Of a stretch of DNA of 64,000 bases, positions 44,838 to 54,077 are shown one piece after another; positions within the stretch are counted from its first letter, which is position 1; the number at the start of each line of letters is the position of its first letter. Source of the stretch: an uncultured Saprospiraceae bacterium (lineage in GTDB: Bacteria; Bacteroidota; Bacteroidia; Chitinophagales; Saprospiraceae); NCBI GenBank assembly GCA_938045585.1, contig CALIAU010000005.1:186001-250000 (forward strand), read 5' to 3'. The notes below the pieces were generated by a model. The model was not told the origin of the DNA, did no database searches, and saw nothing but the letters and a program-made list of their open reading frames with translations. A program made the position numbers and the translations under genes.

Positions 44838-45987
44838 TAAAGAACTTATGTACGGATTGTATAATATATTCTTGCACTTGTTCTTTCATTTCCGAATGGA
44901 TTGGTAATGAAATTACTTCCTTGCAAAGTTGTTCAGTTGTAGATAAGTTATCGACATCTGTAAAGGGTGCAAATGCTTTTTGCTTGTATAATGGCACTGG
45001 GTAATAAATCATGGCAGGCACCCCTTCTTTCTTTAGATGGTCAATTAAATCATTCCTTCTGCCGTTTACAAGTTTCAAGGTATATTGGTGGAACACGTGC
45101 GTTGAATTTTCAATTCTTTCTGGTAGAATTAATTCTTCTATATCAGCAAAATTTCTGTCATACTCGTAAGCCACCTTTGCTCTTTCTTGACAGTACGTAT
45201 CTAAGCGTTTAAGTTTTACATTTAAGATAGCTGCTTGTATTGCATCTAATCTAGAATTACAGCCAATCACACTATGATAATACTTTTTCTCTTGCCCATG
45301 ATTTGCAATCATTTTTAACTTAGCTGCCAGAACATCATCGTTTGTAAAGATTGCTCCACCATCTCCATAACAGCCTAAGTTTTTGGATGGAAAAAAAGAT
45401 GTAGTTCCAATGGTGGCCATTGTTCCAGACTTTTTTGATCCTGTATCCTCAGATGTATATACAGAACCAATTGCTTGTGCATGATCTTCTATTGTAAATA
45501 TTCCTTTTTCTTTGGCCAATTTCAAAATCCCATCCATTTCTGAACATTGCCCAAACAGGTGCACAACAATAATGGCTTTAGTTTTAGGAGTTATGGCGTT
45601 TAATACTAATTCTGCATTAATATTAAATGTGCCATATTCTACATCAATCATTACTGGTTTAAGTCCTAACAAACATATGACCTCTGCAGTAGCTACATAT
45701 GTAAATGAGGGAACAATCACTTCATCCCCTTTCTCTAATCCAAGTGCCATCAATGCGATCTGAAGAGCATCTGTTCCATTTGCACATGGAATAACATGTT
45801 GTGTTCCAAGATACGTTTTCAGATTATCCGCAAACTCATTTACCTTATTCCCACCAATAAATCTTGTCGAATCTAGTACCTCCTGTATCTCTCCATCAAT
45901 CTCAGTTTTGATAGTAAGGTATTGGGATTTCAAATCTACCATTTGAATTTGCTCTTCTGGTTTTTGCACTAAAGAACTATGCTTCAT
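44830..45987 (-). CDS. wbpE: WbpE-like PLP aminotransferase
   Basis: A 385-residue DegT-family sugar aminotransferase. [18 protein letters not shown] at the N-terminus, [17 protein letters not shown]-like [18 protein letters not shown], and the Schiff-base Lys in [17 protein letters not shown] are the WbpE hallmarks, as is [12 protein letters not shown]. It transfers an amino group to C3 of a 3-keto UDP-HexNAcA. ATG at 45987 is preferred over TTG 46050; it overlaps wbpP by 11 bases and the stop overlaps wbpD by 8. With WbpD it would give a 2,3-diamino uronic acid. Confidence 0.92.
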   Translation of the reverse strand: MKHSSLVQKPEEQIQMVDLKSQYLTIKTEIDGEIQEVLDSTRFIGGNKVNEFADNLKTYLGTQHVIPCANGTDALQIALMALGLEKGDEVIVPSFTYVATAEVICLLGLKPVMIDVEYGTFNINAELVLNAITPKTKAIIVVHLFGQCSEMDGILKLAKEKGIFTIEDHAQAIGSVYTSEDTGSKKSGTMATIGTTSFFPSKNLGCYGDGGAIFTNDDVLAAKLKMIANHGQEKKYYHSVIGCNSRLDAIQAAILNVKLKRLDTYCQERAKVAYEYDRNFADIEELILPERIENSTHVFHQYTLKLVNGRRNDLIDHLKKEGVPAMIYYPVPLYKQKAFAPFTDVDNLSTTEQLCKEVISLPIHSEMKEQVQEYIIQSVHKFFNA

Positions 45988-46972
45988 TTGTAGTCTGTTC
46001 TTTTGCACTTTTGTTGTACCATCTATACGCTTCTTGGATTCCTTGGTCAATTTTAATATTGGGATTGTAGTCTAGCTTTTTTATTGCTTTATCAATACTT
46101 GCTAAACTATGTGGAATATCTCCATCTCTTTCTGGACCATGTATTACCTCACTTTTTGACTCAGTAACTCTTTTTATGATTGCCCAAAGTTGATTAAGGT
46201 CTGTTCTTTCAGCACAGGCTACATTATATACTTGATTCAATGCGTCTGGATTTATACTAGTAAGAGCTAAAATATTTGCCTGCACTGCATTATCAACAAA
46301 CGTAAAATCCCTGCTAAAGCTTCCATCTCCATTAATAGTAGGATTTGTACCTCTTATTGCATGCTTAAAAAATAAAGGTATGACAGCTGCATACGCTCCA
46401 TTAGGATCTTGCTTTGGACCAAAGACATTAAAATATCTTAGACCTATAAAGTCTATTTTGTATAAATCATGAAACACTTTTGCGTACAATTCCATGACAT
46501 ATTTAGTTACTGCATAAGGAGAAAGAGGATTCCCAATTTTTTCCTCTACTTTAGGAAGACCTTTACTATCGCCATATGTAGAAGAAGATGCCGCGTAAAC
46601 AATTCTTTCGACCTTCGTTTCTTTGGCAGCTGTATATATATTCAGGGTACCTGTTATATTTACTCCATTTGTAGTTAGTGGATCTTTGACTGATCTGGGG
46701 ACAGAACCTAAGGCTGCTTGATGAGAGACTAAGTCCACACCACTACATGCTTGTTTACAGGTATCAAAGTCTCTAATATCACCTTCAATAAATTCAAAAT
46801 CAGGATTTGATTCAAATTCCTTTAGATTATGCAAAAAGCCTGTTGATAAGTTATCAAGTACTTTTACCTTATGAAACCTTTCATCAGCTAAAAGTCTCTT
46901 TACCAAGTTACTACCAATAAACCCAGCACCCCCTGTTACCAATACATTCTTTGGATTGCTAATTTTATCCAT
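45977..46972 (-). CDS. wbpP: UDP-N-acetylglucosamine (uronate) 4-epimerase, WbpP/TviC
   Basis: A 331-residue extended SDR epimerase. VLVTGGAGFIGSNLVKRL is the NAD motif, CSGVDLVSHQAALGSVPRS is diagnostic for WbpP/TviC, the catalytic Tyr/Lys are in SPYAVTKYVMELYA, and GLRYFNVFGPKQDPNGAYA follows. It interconverts UDP-GlcNAc/GalNAc or their uronic acids; together with the TviB-like dehydrogenase at 54078 it would give UDP-GalNAcA, as in the Vi antigen route. ATG 46972 overlaps rfbB by 8 bases. Confidence 0.93.
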   Translation of the reverse strand: MDKISNPKNVLVTGGAGFIGSNLVKRLLADERFHKVKVLDNLSTGFLHNLKEFESNPDFEFIEGDIRDFDTCKQACSGVDLVSHQAALGSVPRSVKDPLTTNGVNITGTLNIYTAAKETKVERIVYAASSSTYGDSKGLPKVEEKIGNPLSPYAVTKYVMELYAKVFHDLYKIDFIGLRYFNVFGPKQDPNGAYAAVIPLFFKHAIRGTNPTINGDGSFSRDFTFVDNAVQANILALTSINPDALNQVYNVACAERTDLNQLWAIIKRVTESKSEVIHGPERDGDIPHSLASIDKAIKKLDYNPNIKIDQGIQEAYRWYNKSAKEQTTNEA

Positions 46973-48023
46973 CAACTTTTTCGTACATTTTCGCGTAGTA
47001 ATTCTGATATTCTCCCGAGGTCACATTTTTCAACCATTCCTTGTTTGCCAAATACCAATCAATTGTTTTTCCTAAACCTTCTTTAAATTGTAAGGAAGGT
47101 TTCCATCCTAGGTCTTTCTCAATTTTTGTAGCATCAATAGCATATCTATGATCATGCCCTGCTCTATCCGTAACGTACGTAATTAATTTCTCTGCACTTC
47201 CTTTTTCTCTATTTAGTTTCTCATCAAGTTGTGCACACATTTCTTTAATAAGATCTATATTTCTCCATTCGTTGTGTCCTCCGATATTGTAAGTCTCGCC
47301 CACTTTACCCTTATGAAAGATAACGTCTATTGCGCGCGCATGATCTACTACATATAGCCAATCTCTAACATTAACACCTTTCCCATACACGGGTAGTGGC
47401 TTTTCTAAAACAATATTGTTTATAAAAAGAGGGATTAACTTTTCTGGAAATTGGTTTGGCCCATAATTGTTAGAGCAGTTAGAAATCACAATTGGAAATC
47501 CATATGTGTGATTAAATGCACGTACTAAGTGATCAGAAGCAGCCTTTGATGCTGAGTAGGGACTACGTGGATCATAGGCAGTATCTTCATAGAAAAAACC
47601 TTCATCACCTAAAGAGCCGTAGACTTCATCTGTACTCACATGGTAAAATAATTTACCTTCAAAATTTTCTTTCCAACTCTCTTTAGCCACTTGTAATAAC
47701 GTTCCAGTGCCCATTACATTTACTCTTGCAAACACTAGGGGGTCTTTAATGGATCTATCTACATGGGATTCTGCTGCCAGATGTATGACACCATCAAAAT
47801 TATATTTCGTAAAAAGACTTCTGATAAATTCAAGATCAGTTATGTCTCCTTTTTCAAATACGTAATTATTTTGGTTTTCTAAATCTGACACATTTTCAAG
47901 ATTACCTGCATAGGTTAGCGCATCTAGATTGACAATTTTGTAGTCTGAATATTTGTTTACAAATAATCTTACAACATGCGAACCAATAAATCCAGATCCT
48001 CCAGTTACTAATATCGTTTTCAT
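46965..48023 (-). CDS. rfbB: dTDP-glucose 4,6-dehydratase
   Basis: A 352-residue extended SDR. ILVTGGSGFIGSHVVRLF is the NAD motif, HLAAESHVDRSI and FYHVSTDEVYGSLG hold the dehydratase Asp-Glu pair, the catalytic Tyr/Lys are in SPYSASKAASDHLV and the sugar-binding end is SNCSNNYGPNQFPEKLIP. It makes dTDP-4-keto-6-deoxyglucose, which WecE then aminates. It overlaps wbpP and follows cysN by 26 bases. Confidence 0.96.
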   Translation of the reverse strand: MKTILVTGGSGFIGSHVVRLFVNKYSDYKIVNLDALTYAGNLENVSDLENQNNYVFEKGDITDLEFIRSLFTKYNFDGVIHLAAESHVDRSIKDPLVFARVNVMGTGTLLQVAKESWKENFEGKLFYHVSTDEVYGSLGDEGFFYEDTAYDPRSPYSASKAASDHLVRAFNHTYGFPIVISNCSNNYGPNQFPEKLIPLFINNIVLEKPLPVYGKGVNVRDWLYVVDHARAIDVIFHKGKVGETYNIGGHNEWRNIDLIKEMCAQLDEKLNREKGSAEKLITYVTDRAGHDHRYAIDATKIEKDLGWKPSLQFKEGLGKTIDWYLANKEWLKNVTSGEYQNYYAKMYEKVDG

Positions 48024-48049
48024 TAAGAAGTGATTATGGTTAAAGGAAA

Positions 48050-49333
48050 TTATTTAATCATCCCTGCGGCAACTGTATTGTTGCTTCCTTCATCAACCAA
48101 AATAATGCTACCTGTATTTCTATTTTTTCTATAAGAATCAAAAAACAATGGTTTGGTTGTCCGTATAACTACTCTTGCAATGTCATTACTCTTAATCTCA
48201 AAATCCTCAGTAATTCTATGCAAAGAATTAATATCAAGTTTATAGCGTATTTCTTTGATCATACATTTCGCTTCCTGAGAGGTATGACGAATAATATACT
48301 TACCTCTAGGCTGCAGTGGTTTTGAATGGTCGAACCAACACAGCATAACTTCTAAGTCTTGTTCAACTTCAGGTTTATTATTTGTACGCACGATCATATC
48401 TCCTCTACTAATATCTATGTCGTCCTCCAATAAGAGTGTCACAGATTGTGGCGGAAATGCTGCATCTTGTTCTCCATCAAAAGAATCTATCTTAGAAATT
48501 TTGGATGTAAAACCACTTGGCAATACAGTTACCTCATCTCCCTTCTTAAAAACACCGCCAGCTACTCTACCAGCATACCCACGGTAGTCATGGAATTCAT
48601 CATTATAAGGTCTAACCACGTATTGCACTGGGAATCTACAATCGATGAAATTGTGGTCACTCGATATATGTACATTTTCCAAATAATACATTAGAGTTGT
48701 GCCTTCATACCAAGGCATGGCAGTGCTTCTATCAACTACATTATCTCCTTTAAGGGCAGAGATAGGAATAAAGCTCACATCCTTTACATCTAACTTAGTT
48801 GCAAATGCTTCGAATTCATCATGAATTCTATTATAGACTTCTTCACTATAATCCACCAAGTCCATTTTGTTTATACAAACAACGATGTGGGGAATTTGTA
48901 ATAAAGAAGCAACAATCGCATGTCTTTTTGTTTGTTCAATTACTCCATTTCTAGCATCTACAAGTAATAAAGCCACATTTGCAGTGGATGCCCCTGTAAC
49001 CATATTCCTTGTATACTGAATGTGTCCAGGTGTATCTGCAATAATAAATTTTCTTTTAGGTGTTGAAAAATATCTATATGCAACATCAATGGTGATACCC
49101 TGTTCTCTTTCTGCTTTTAAGCCATCTGTTAATAAAGCAAGATTAACACCTTCTTCACCGCGCTTCTCACTAATCTTTTCTATTTGCTCATACTGATCTT
49201 GAAAGATGGATTTACTATCATACAGCAACCTTCCAATTAGTGTTGATTTCCCATCATCAACAGATCCTGCTGTGGTAAATCTTAAAAGTTCTGTGGACGA
49301 ACCCTGATTTGTTTTTTTATTTTCTAAACTCAT
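48050..49333 (-). CDS. cysN: Sulfate adenylyltransferase subunit 1 (GTPase)
   Basis: A 427-residue GTPase that drives the CysD ATP sulfurylase. P-loop GSVDDGKSTLIGRLL, switch II IADTPGHIQYTRNM, base-recognition NKMD and the downstream EF-Tu-like beta-barrels (FPVQYVVRP, RGYAGRVAGG) are present. The C-terminus ends without an APS-kinase domain, so APS kinase is supplied separately by CysC. Genes cysC, cysD and cysN lie in this order in one direction, placing PAPS supply inside the glycan locus. Confidence 0.96.
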   Translation of the reverse strand: MSLENKKTNQGSSTELLRFTTAGSVDDGKSTLIGRLLYDSKSIFQDQYEQIEKISEKRGEEGVNLALLTDGLKAEREQGITIDVAYRYFSTPKRKFIIADTPGHIQYTRNMVTGASTANVALLLVDARNGVIEQTKRHAIVASLLQIPHIVVCINKMDLVDYSEEVYNRIHDEFEAFATKLDVKDVSFIPISALKGDNVVDRSTAMPWYEGTTLMYYLENVHISSDHNFIDCRFPVQYVVRPYNDEFHDYRGYAGRVAGGVFKKGDEVTVLPSGFTSKISKIDSFDGEQDAAFPPQSVTLLLEDDIDISRGDMIVRTNNKPEVEQDLEVMLCWFDHSKPLQPRGKYIIRHTSQEAKCMIKEIRYKLDINSLHRITEDFEIKSNDIARVVIRTTKPLFFDSYRKNRNTGSIILVDEGSNNTVAAGMIK

Positions 49334-49385
49334 ATCGTTTTGCAGTTAAGTCTTTTTTTTGATTTAATGAATTGCCAATTTGCTA

Positions 49386-50291
49386 TTAGAAGTATCCTTG
49401 TTTCTTTCGATCCTCCATTGCAGTTTCACTTCTCTTATCATCGGACCTTCCTCCTCTTTCTGTCATTCTGGTTGTGGCAATTTCTTCGATAATGTCTTCA
49501 ACTGTGCTTGCACTCGACTCCCAAACACCTGTACAGGTCATATCGCCTATTGTTCTACATCGCACTAATTGCTCTTTTACTTCTTCGTTTGGTTTTTTTG
49601 GAATGTAATCACAGTCGGCTAATAGCACGCCATCTCTTTCCAATACATTTCTCTTATGTGCAAAATACAAGTTAGGTAGCGGAACATTTTCCATTGCAAG
49701 ATATTGCCATACGTCTAATTCTGTCCAATTGGAAATAGGAAATACTCGAAAATGTTCTCCCATGTGTTTTCTGCCATTAAAGAGGTTCCATAGTTCTGGT
49801 CTTTGGTTTTTTGGATCCCATTGTCCAAACTCATCTCTATGAGAAAAGAACCTTTCTTTGGCTCTAGCCTTTTCCTCATCTCTTCTTCCGCCTCCCATTG
49901 CAGCATCATATTTACCTTTCTCCAATTCGTCTAAGAGTGTATAAATTTGTAGTCCGTTACGGCTAGAATTTACTCCTTTTTCTTCTGTGACAAAGCCCTT
50001 GTCTATTGCGTCTTGCACATAACCTACTTTCAGTTTAAGTCCATATTTTTCCACCAGGTCATCCCTGAACTTTAATGTTTCAGGGAAATTATGTCCCGTA
50101 TCTACATGTAATAATGGGAAGGGCACTTTAGCAGGATAAAAAGCTTTAACAGCAAGATAGGTCATTAAGATACTATCCTTTCCGCCAGAAAAAAGTATTA
50201 CTGGATTTTCAAACTGTGCTGCCACTTCACGTAAGATGAAGATCGATTCTGATTCTAATTCTCTTAAATGATCAATGTGATAATTTGACAT
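49386..50291 (-). CDS. cysD: Sulfate adenylyltransferase subunit 2
   Basis: A 301-residue PP-loop ATP pyrophosphatase subunit forming APS from ATP and sulfate. The PP-loop VILFSGGKDSILM near residue 32, LLHVDTGHNFPETL, AAMGGGRRDEEKARAKER, and FPISNWTELDVWQYL match CysD. It starts 4 bases after the cysC stop and is followed after 52 bases by cysN. It works as a CysDN heterodimer. Confidence 0.96.
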   Translation of the reverse strand: MSNYHIDHLRELESESIFILREVAAQFENPVILFSGGKDSILMTYLAVKAFYPAKVPFPLLHVDTGHNFPETLKFRDDLVEKYGLKLKVGYVQDAIDKGFVTEEKGVNSSRNGLQIYTLLDELEKGKYDAAMGGGRRDEEKARAKERFFSHRDEFGQWDPKNQRPELWNLFNGRKHMGEHFRVFPISNWTELDVWQYLAMENVPLPNLYFAHKRNVLERDGVLLADCDYIPKKPNEEVKEQLVRCRTIGDMTCTGVWESSASTVEDIIEEIATTRMTERGGRSDDKRSETAMEDRKKQGYF

Positions 50292-50295
50292 CTAT

Positions 50296-50901
50296 TTATT
50301 TTTGAAGCCTAAGTTTAGGTATTAAATAATTATATAAAAGTTCAACCGAAGTTTCTATACTTTGATTTTCTGTTTTTAATTCAAAATCTGGATTCACAGG
50401 ATTCTCGAATGGTGAATCAATTCCTGTAAAGTTTTTAATTTCTCCTTTACGCGCTTTTTTATAAAGCCCTTTCACATCTCTTTGCTCACATATTTCAAGA
50501 GGAGTATTTACAAACACCTCTATAAAATTTTCATCACCTATTATATCCTTAGCTAATTTTCTAATCTTAATAGTTGGACTAACAAAACTATTCAGACAAA
50601 TTACACCAGCATCACAAAAGAGTTTAGACACCTCAGCTATTCGCCGTATGTTTTCTGTTCTATCCTCAATAGTAAAACCTAAATTATTACAAATCCCAGT
50701 GCGTATGTTATCCCCATCAAGGATCTGAGGAAAGTAGCCATTATTAAATAGGGATTTTTCTAATCCTTGTGCAATTGTACTTTTGCCTGAACCTGACAGC
50801 CCAGTTAACCAAACAACTTTAGAGTTTTGGTTTAAAAAGCCTTGCTTTTCTTGTCTAGAAAGAATTCTATCAAATATTGGATGAATATTGTTATCGCTCA
50901 T
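50296..50901 (-). CDS. cysC: Adenylylsulfate kinase
   Basis: A 201-residue APS kinase making PAPS. Walker A is WLTGLSGSGKSTIAQGL near residue 32, DGDNIRTGICNNLGF binds APS, FVSPTIKIRKLAKDI is the lid region and VNTPLEICEQRDVKGLYKKA the arginine-containing finger. The frame extends to 50943, but ATG 50901 overlaps the DUF2061 stop as ATGA and fits the family N-terminus. It provides the donor for the window's sulfotransferases. Confidence 0.95.
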   Translation of the reverse strand: MSDNNIHPIFDRILSRQEKQGFLNQNSKVVWLTGLSGSGKSTIAQGLEKSLFNNGYFPQILDGDNIRTGICNNLGFTIEDRTENIRRIAEVSKLFCDAGVICLNSFVSPTIKIRKLAKDIIGDENFIEVFVNTPLEICEQRDVKGLYKKARKGEIKNFTGIDSPFENPVNPDFELKTENQSIETSVELLYNYLIPKLRLQK

Positions 50902-51122
50902 TCTACAATTTTTCTTACTCTGCCACGAGGCACCATTTGCCAAGCACGTTCATGTCCATAATAAAGTAGAAACTTTATTATAAATTCTATACCACCAATT
51001 TCAAGAGCTAAGCTTACATCGCCTGTTTTATAATAAGCAATTACAATAATTGTAGCGGTTGCAATTACTCTCCAACTTAGCCCTTTAAGTACACTTCTTA
51101 ATCTAGATTCTTTTTCCGTCAC
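50898..51122 (-). CDS. DUF2061 small membrane protein
   Basis: A 74-residue protein with two short hydrophobic segments (VIATATIIVIAYY and LEIGGIEFIIKFLLYY) and the family signature SVLKGLSWRVIATAT near the N-terminus and YYGHERAWQMVPRG near the C-terminus. DUF2061 proteins are often linked to cysC/cysN, and a role in sulfate-assimilation membrane function has been supposed but is not shown. Start is GTG, overlapping the ugd stop; the stop overlaps the cysC ATG. Translational coupling to cysC supports a link with sulfate activation. Confidence 0.92.
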   Translation of the reverse strand: MTEKESRLRSVLKGLSWRVIATATIIVIAYYKTGDVSLALEIGGIEFIIKFLLYYGHERAWQMVPRGRVRKIVE

Positions 51123-52447
51123 GATATTGATTTATTGTTGTTTAAATTAGGTCGTCCGATGCTTAAGTAGGAAAACCCCAAAGATTCCATGTCTTTGTTT
51201 TGGTAAAGATTTCTTCCATCAAAAACGAGTGGCGTTTTAAGTAAATGTTTGATTTTACCAAAATCTGGATTCTTAAACACTCCCCATTCAGTACAGATTA
51301 CAAGACAATCTGCGTTTTCGAGAATATCATATTGATTATCACCGAATTCTATATTTAAGTCTGTTTCGATTTTCACATTTTCCATAGCCTCTGGGTCATA
51401 CGCTGCTATAGTTGCTCCTGCTTCTAGTAACTCTTTAATTATATAGAGAGCGGGTGCCTCACGTATATCATCTGTGTTTGGTTTAAATGCTAGACCCCAG
51501 ATGGCAACTTTCTTAGACTGCATATCTCCTAACACGTACTTTACTTTTTTTGCGAGTACTTTTTTCTGTTTATCATTTACTCGCATAACAGATTGTAGGA
51601 GTTCAAAATTGTAATTATGCTCATTTGCAATTTTCTCTAGAGCTTGTACGTCTTTTGGAAAACAAGAACCTCCATAACCTATACCTGGAAATAAGAATCG
51701 TTTACCAATCCGTGTATCAGTACCAATGCCCTTTCTTATCATATCCACATCTGCACCTACCTGCTCACATAGATTAGCTATCTCATTCATAAATGTAATT
51801 TTTGTAGCTAAAAAAGCATTGGCAGCATACTTGGTCATTTCTGCAGATCTTTCATCCATTATTATAATTGGATTACCCTGTCTGACAAAAGGTTCATATA
51901 ATTTCTTCATGACTTTTGCAACCTTTTCAGAGCTCGTCCCAATAACAACTCTGTCAGGCTTCATAAAGTCTTCCACTGCAACCCCCTCTCTTAAAAATTC
52001 AGGATTGGATACAACATCGAACAAGGACTTTTCCAAATTCCGTGCAAGTGCTTCATGCACCTTTTCTGAGGTACCGACAGGCACGGTACTTTTATCTACA
52101 ATTATTTTATAATCTTCAATGATTTTACTTAAATCATCTGCTACTCCCAAAATATATTTCAAATCTGCAGAACCATCTTCACCAGGAGGAGTGGGCAGTG
52201 CTAGAAATATGATATCAGCATCCTTTATACCTGAGGCAAGATCTGTGGTAAAGCGCAGTCTATTTTCACGTGTATTTCTATCAAAAAGTAGATTTAACCC
52301 TGGTTCGAAAATAGGCACTACACCTGCCTTCATTTTCTCAACCTTTTCTTTATCGATATCTATACACACAACACTGTTTCCAGTCTCAGCGAAACATGTT
52401 CCCGAAACAAGCCCTACATATCCTGTGCCTACGACTGCAATATTCAT
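51119..52447 (-). CDS. ugd: UDP-glucose 6-dehydrogenase
   Basis: A 442-residue NAD-dependent enzyme oxidising UDP-glucose to UDP-glucuronate. NAD motif MNIAVVGTGYVGLVSGTCFA, KSTVPVGTSEKVHEAL, SNPEFLREGVAVEDFMKPD, the catalytic Cys in IGYGGSCFPKDVQAL near residue 260 and FKPNTDDIREAPAL are complete. It provides substrate for the UXS enzyme coded just upstream, so UDP-GlcA and UDP-xylose are both available. Length is standard. Confidence 0.96.
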   Translation of the reverse strand: MNIAVVGTGYVGLVSGTCFAETGNSVVCIDIDKEKVEKMKAGVVPIFEPGLNLLFDRNTRENRLRFTTDLASGIKDADIIFLALPTPPGEDGSADLKYILGVADDLSKIIEDYKIIVDKSTVPVGTSEKVHEALARNLEKSLFDVVSNPEFLREGVAVEDFMKPDRVVIGTSSEKVAKVMKKLYEPFVRQGNPIIIMDERSAEMTKYAANAFLATKITFMNEIANLCEQVGADVDMIRKGIGTDTRIGKRFLFPGIGYGGSCFPKDVQALEKIANEHNYNFELLQSVMRVNDKQKKVLAKKVKYVLGDMQSKKVAIWGLAFKPNTDDIREAPALYIIKELLEAGATIAAYDPEAMENVKIETDLNIEFGDNQYDILENADCLVICTEWGVFKNPDFGKIKHLLKTPLVFDGRNLYQNKDMESLGFSYLSIGRPNLNNNKSIS

Positions 52448-52474
52448 ATTGAATAACTGTTTGTATATTTTATT

Positions 52475-53446
52475 TTATTGATCGTTGGCTATTTTACTTT
52501 TGAAGTATGCTAGAGTTTTTTTCAGTCCTTCTTGCCTAGACACAGATGGTTCCCAGTTTAAAATTTCTTTTGCCTTGCTTATATCTGGTCTTCTTACTTT
52601 AGGATCGTCTTTAGGCAATCCTTTGAAAACTATTTCTGAGGTGCTTTCTCTAATCAAGTCCTTTACTTCTTTTGCCAAATCTAAAATTGTTATCTCATCT
52701 GGATTTCCGATATTCACTGGTAGGTTATAGTCTGATTGTAACAAGCGATAAATCCCTTCTACCAAATCAGATACATAACAAAACGACCTAGTTTGACTTC
52801 CATCTCCAAAGACTGTCATATTTTTATTAGTCAACGCTTGCGAAAAGAATGCAGGTAAGGCACGTCCATCATTTAAACGCATTCTGGGACCATAGGTATT
52901 AAAAATTCTAACTATTCTAGTTTCTAATCCATGATACGTATGATAGGCCATTGTTATTGCTTCTTGGAATCTCTTGGCTTCATCATATACGCCACGAGGA
53001 CCAATTGGATTAACATTTCCCCAATACTCTTCGTTTTGCGGATTTACTAAGGGATCCCCATACACTTCGGAGGTTGACGCAATTAACATACGAGCATCTT
53101 TTGCCTTCGCTAATCCAAGAAGATTATGGGTTCCTAATGATCCAACTTTTAAAGTTTGAATAGGCATTTTTAAATAATCAATGGGGCTAGCGGGTGAAGC
53201 AAAGTGCAAAATATAATCTAAGTCTCCAGGCACATGAACAAACTTGCTAACATCATGATGATAAAATGAAAAGTTTTCATTCTTAAAATGATGTTCCACA
53301 TTTTTGATATCACCAGTAATTAAATTGTCCATTGCGATAACACGCATTCCTTCTGCAATCATTCTATCACAGAGGTGAGAGCCTAAAAAGCCTGCAGCCC
53401 CAGTGATTAAAATTGTTTTACGCGCTATCTTACTCTTGTTATTCAA
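52475..53446 (-). CDS. uxs: UDP-glucuronate decarboxylase (UDP-xylose synthase)
   Basis: A 323-residue [21 protein letters not shown] is the NAD motif, [18 protein letters not shown] is diagnostic of UXS, the Tyr/Lys are in [16 protein letters not shown], and [16 protein letters not shown] follows. It decarboxylates UDP-GlcA to UDP-xylose. The start is TTG at 53446; no ATG precedes the NAD motif. It is the first gene after the UpxY-like antiterminator and a 90-base leader with inverted repeats. Confidence 0.94.
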   Translation of the reverse strand: MNNKSKIARKTILITGAAGFLGSHLCDRMIAEGMRVIAMDNLITGDIKNVEHHFKNENFSFYHHDVSKFVHVPGDLDYILHFASPASPIDYLKMPIQTLKVGSLGTHNLLGLAKAKDARMLIASTSEVYGDPLVNPQNEEYWGNVNPIGPRGVYDEAKRFQEAITMAYHTYHGLETRIVRIFNTYGPRMRLNDGRALPAFFSQALTNKNMTVFGDGSQTRSFCYVSDLVEGIYRLLQSDYNLPVNIGNPDEITILDLAKEVKDLIRESTSEIVFKGLPKDDPKVRRPDISKAKEILNWEPSVSRQEGLKKTLAYFKSKIANDQ

Positions 53447-53485
53447 AGATTTCTTTTACTTAGTATAAGCCAAGGCTTCGCCGTT

Positions 53486-53506
53486 CATAAGTCGCAACAA
53501 CTTATG
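53486..53506 (-). promoter_or_regulatory. Hairpin in the leader between upxY-like gene and uxs
   Basis: CATAAGT and ACTTATG form a perfect 7-bp inverted repeat around a 7-base loop, inside the 90-base space 53447-53536. A second short repeat, AAGCC-AA-GGCTT, lies at 53467-53478. No T-run follows on the minus strand, so it is not an intrinsic terminator. Its place directly after the NusG-paralogue gene makes a pausing or antiterminator-loading element possible. Confidence 0.35.
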
Positions 53507-53536
53507 CGTAATAAAAGTCTTATTAACTCTTATCAG

Positions 53537-54073
53537 CTAAGCGAAAATATGGTTCCGCACCGGAATTAAATATTCCGGATCTATGTGTATTCTCATCTGC
53601 AAGCCAACAGACTGCAGTTCAATGAGAAAATTATTTCTACTCTCTTTTTTTAATAGCTTCCCCTTCAAACCTGTCAATTGTCCTGCGACAATTTCCACTT
53701 CATCTCCATCCAAAAACTCATGAGATACCTCTATCTCATTGACCTCCCCTACGACTCTTTTCATGAGTTCAATTTCGGATTCAGGAATTGCGATTAAATC
53801 ATTCTTTATTTTAAGAAAGCGCATTACGTGTTCGGTTTCAAGTACCTTGACGTAATCCTCCTTTAGAATCTTTACAAAAACATAGCAATTAATAAGTGGC
53901 GTATTGTATGTCTTGATTTTACGTAGATATCGCTTCGTGTACGAAATTAATGGCACGTAGGCTTCAACTTTTTTAGCAGCTAAACTCTTAACCACATACT
54001 TCTCTGCTTTATACTTTGTGTATACTGCAAACCACTTAAATTCAGTTGAGGAAAGATTATTAATTGCTTTCAT
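53537..54073 (-). CDS. UpxY-like transcription antiterminator (NusG paralogue)
   Basis: A 178-residue specialised NusG. The NGN domain covers about residues 13-110 (FKWFAVYTKYKAEKYVVKSL, VEAYVPLISYTKRYL, INCYVFVKI) and the KOW domain about 125-172 (FLDGDEVEIVAGQLTGLKG). Such UpxY/RfaH-type proteins, well studied in Bacteroides capsule loci, load at the operon head and suppress termination through long polysaccharide operons. ATG 54073 lies 4 bases after the dehydrogenase stop; the longer frame from 54142 would overlap it. It may help polymerase pass the terminator at 37094. Confidence 0.92.
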   Translation of the reverse strand: MKAINNLSSTEFKWFAVYTKYKAEKYVVKSLAAKKVEAYVPLISYTKRYLRKIKTYNTPLINCYVFVKILKEDYVKVLETEHVMRFLKIKNDLIAIPESEIELMKRVVGEVNEIEVSHEFLDGDEVEIVAGQLTGLKGKLLKKESRNNFLIELQSVGLQMRIHIDPEYLIPVRNHIFA

Positions 54074-54077
54074 AGTA

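Noticed and set aside
49715-49909. Minus-strand 64-codon frame within cysD
   Set aside because: It overlaps the cysD coding sequence in another frame, and cysD motifs continue through the region.
50902-50943. Longer cysC start at 50943
   Set aside because: It would add 14 residues overlapping the DUF2061 gene; ATG 50901 overlaps its stop as ATGA and matches family length.
38739-54073. Enterobacterial common antigen-like synthesis (wecB, wecC, rffG, rffH, wecE sugars)
   Set aside because: The precursor enzymes are partly the same, but the dehydrogenase resembles TviB/WbpO rather than WecC, and no WecA, WecF, WecG or WzyE homologue is seen.
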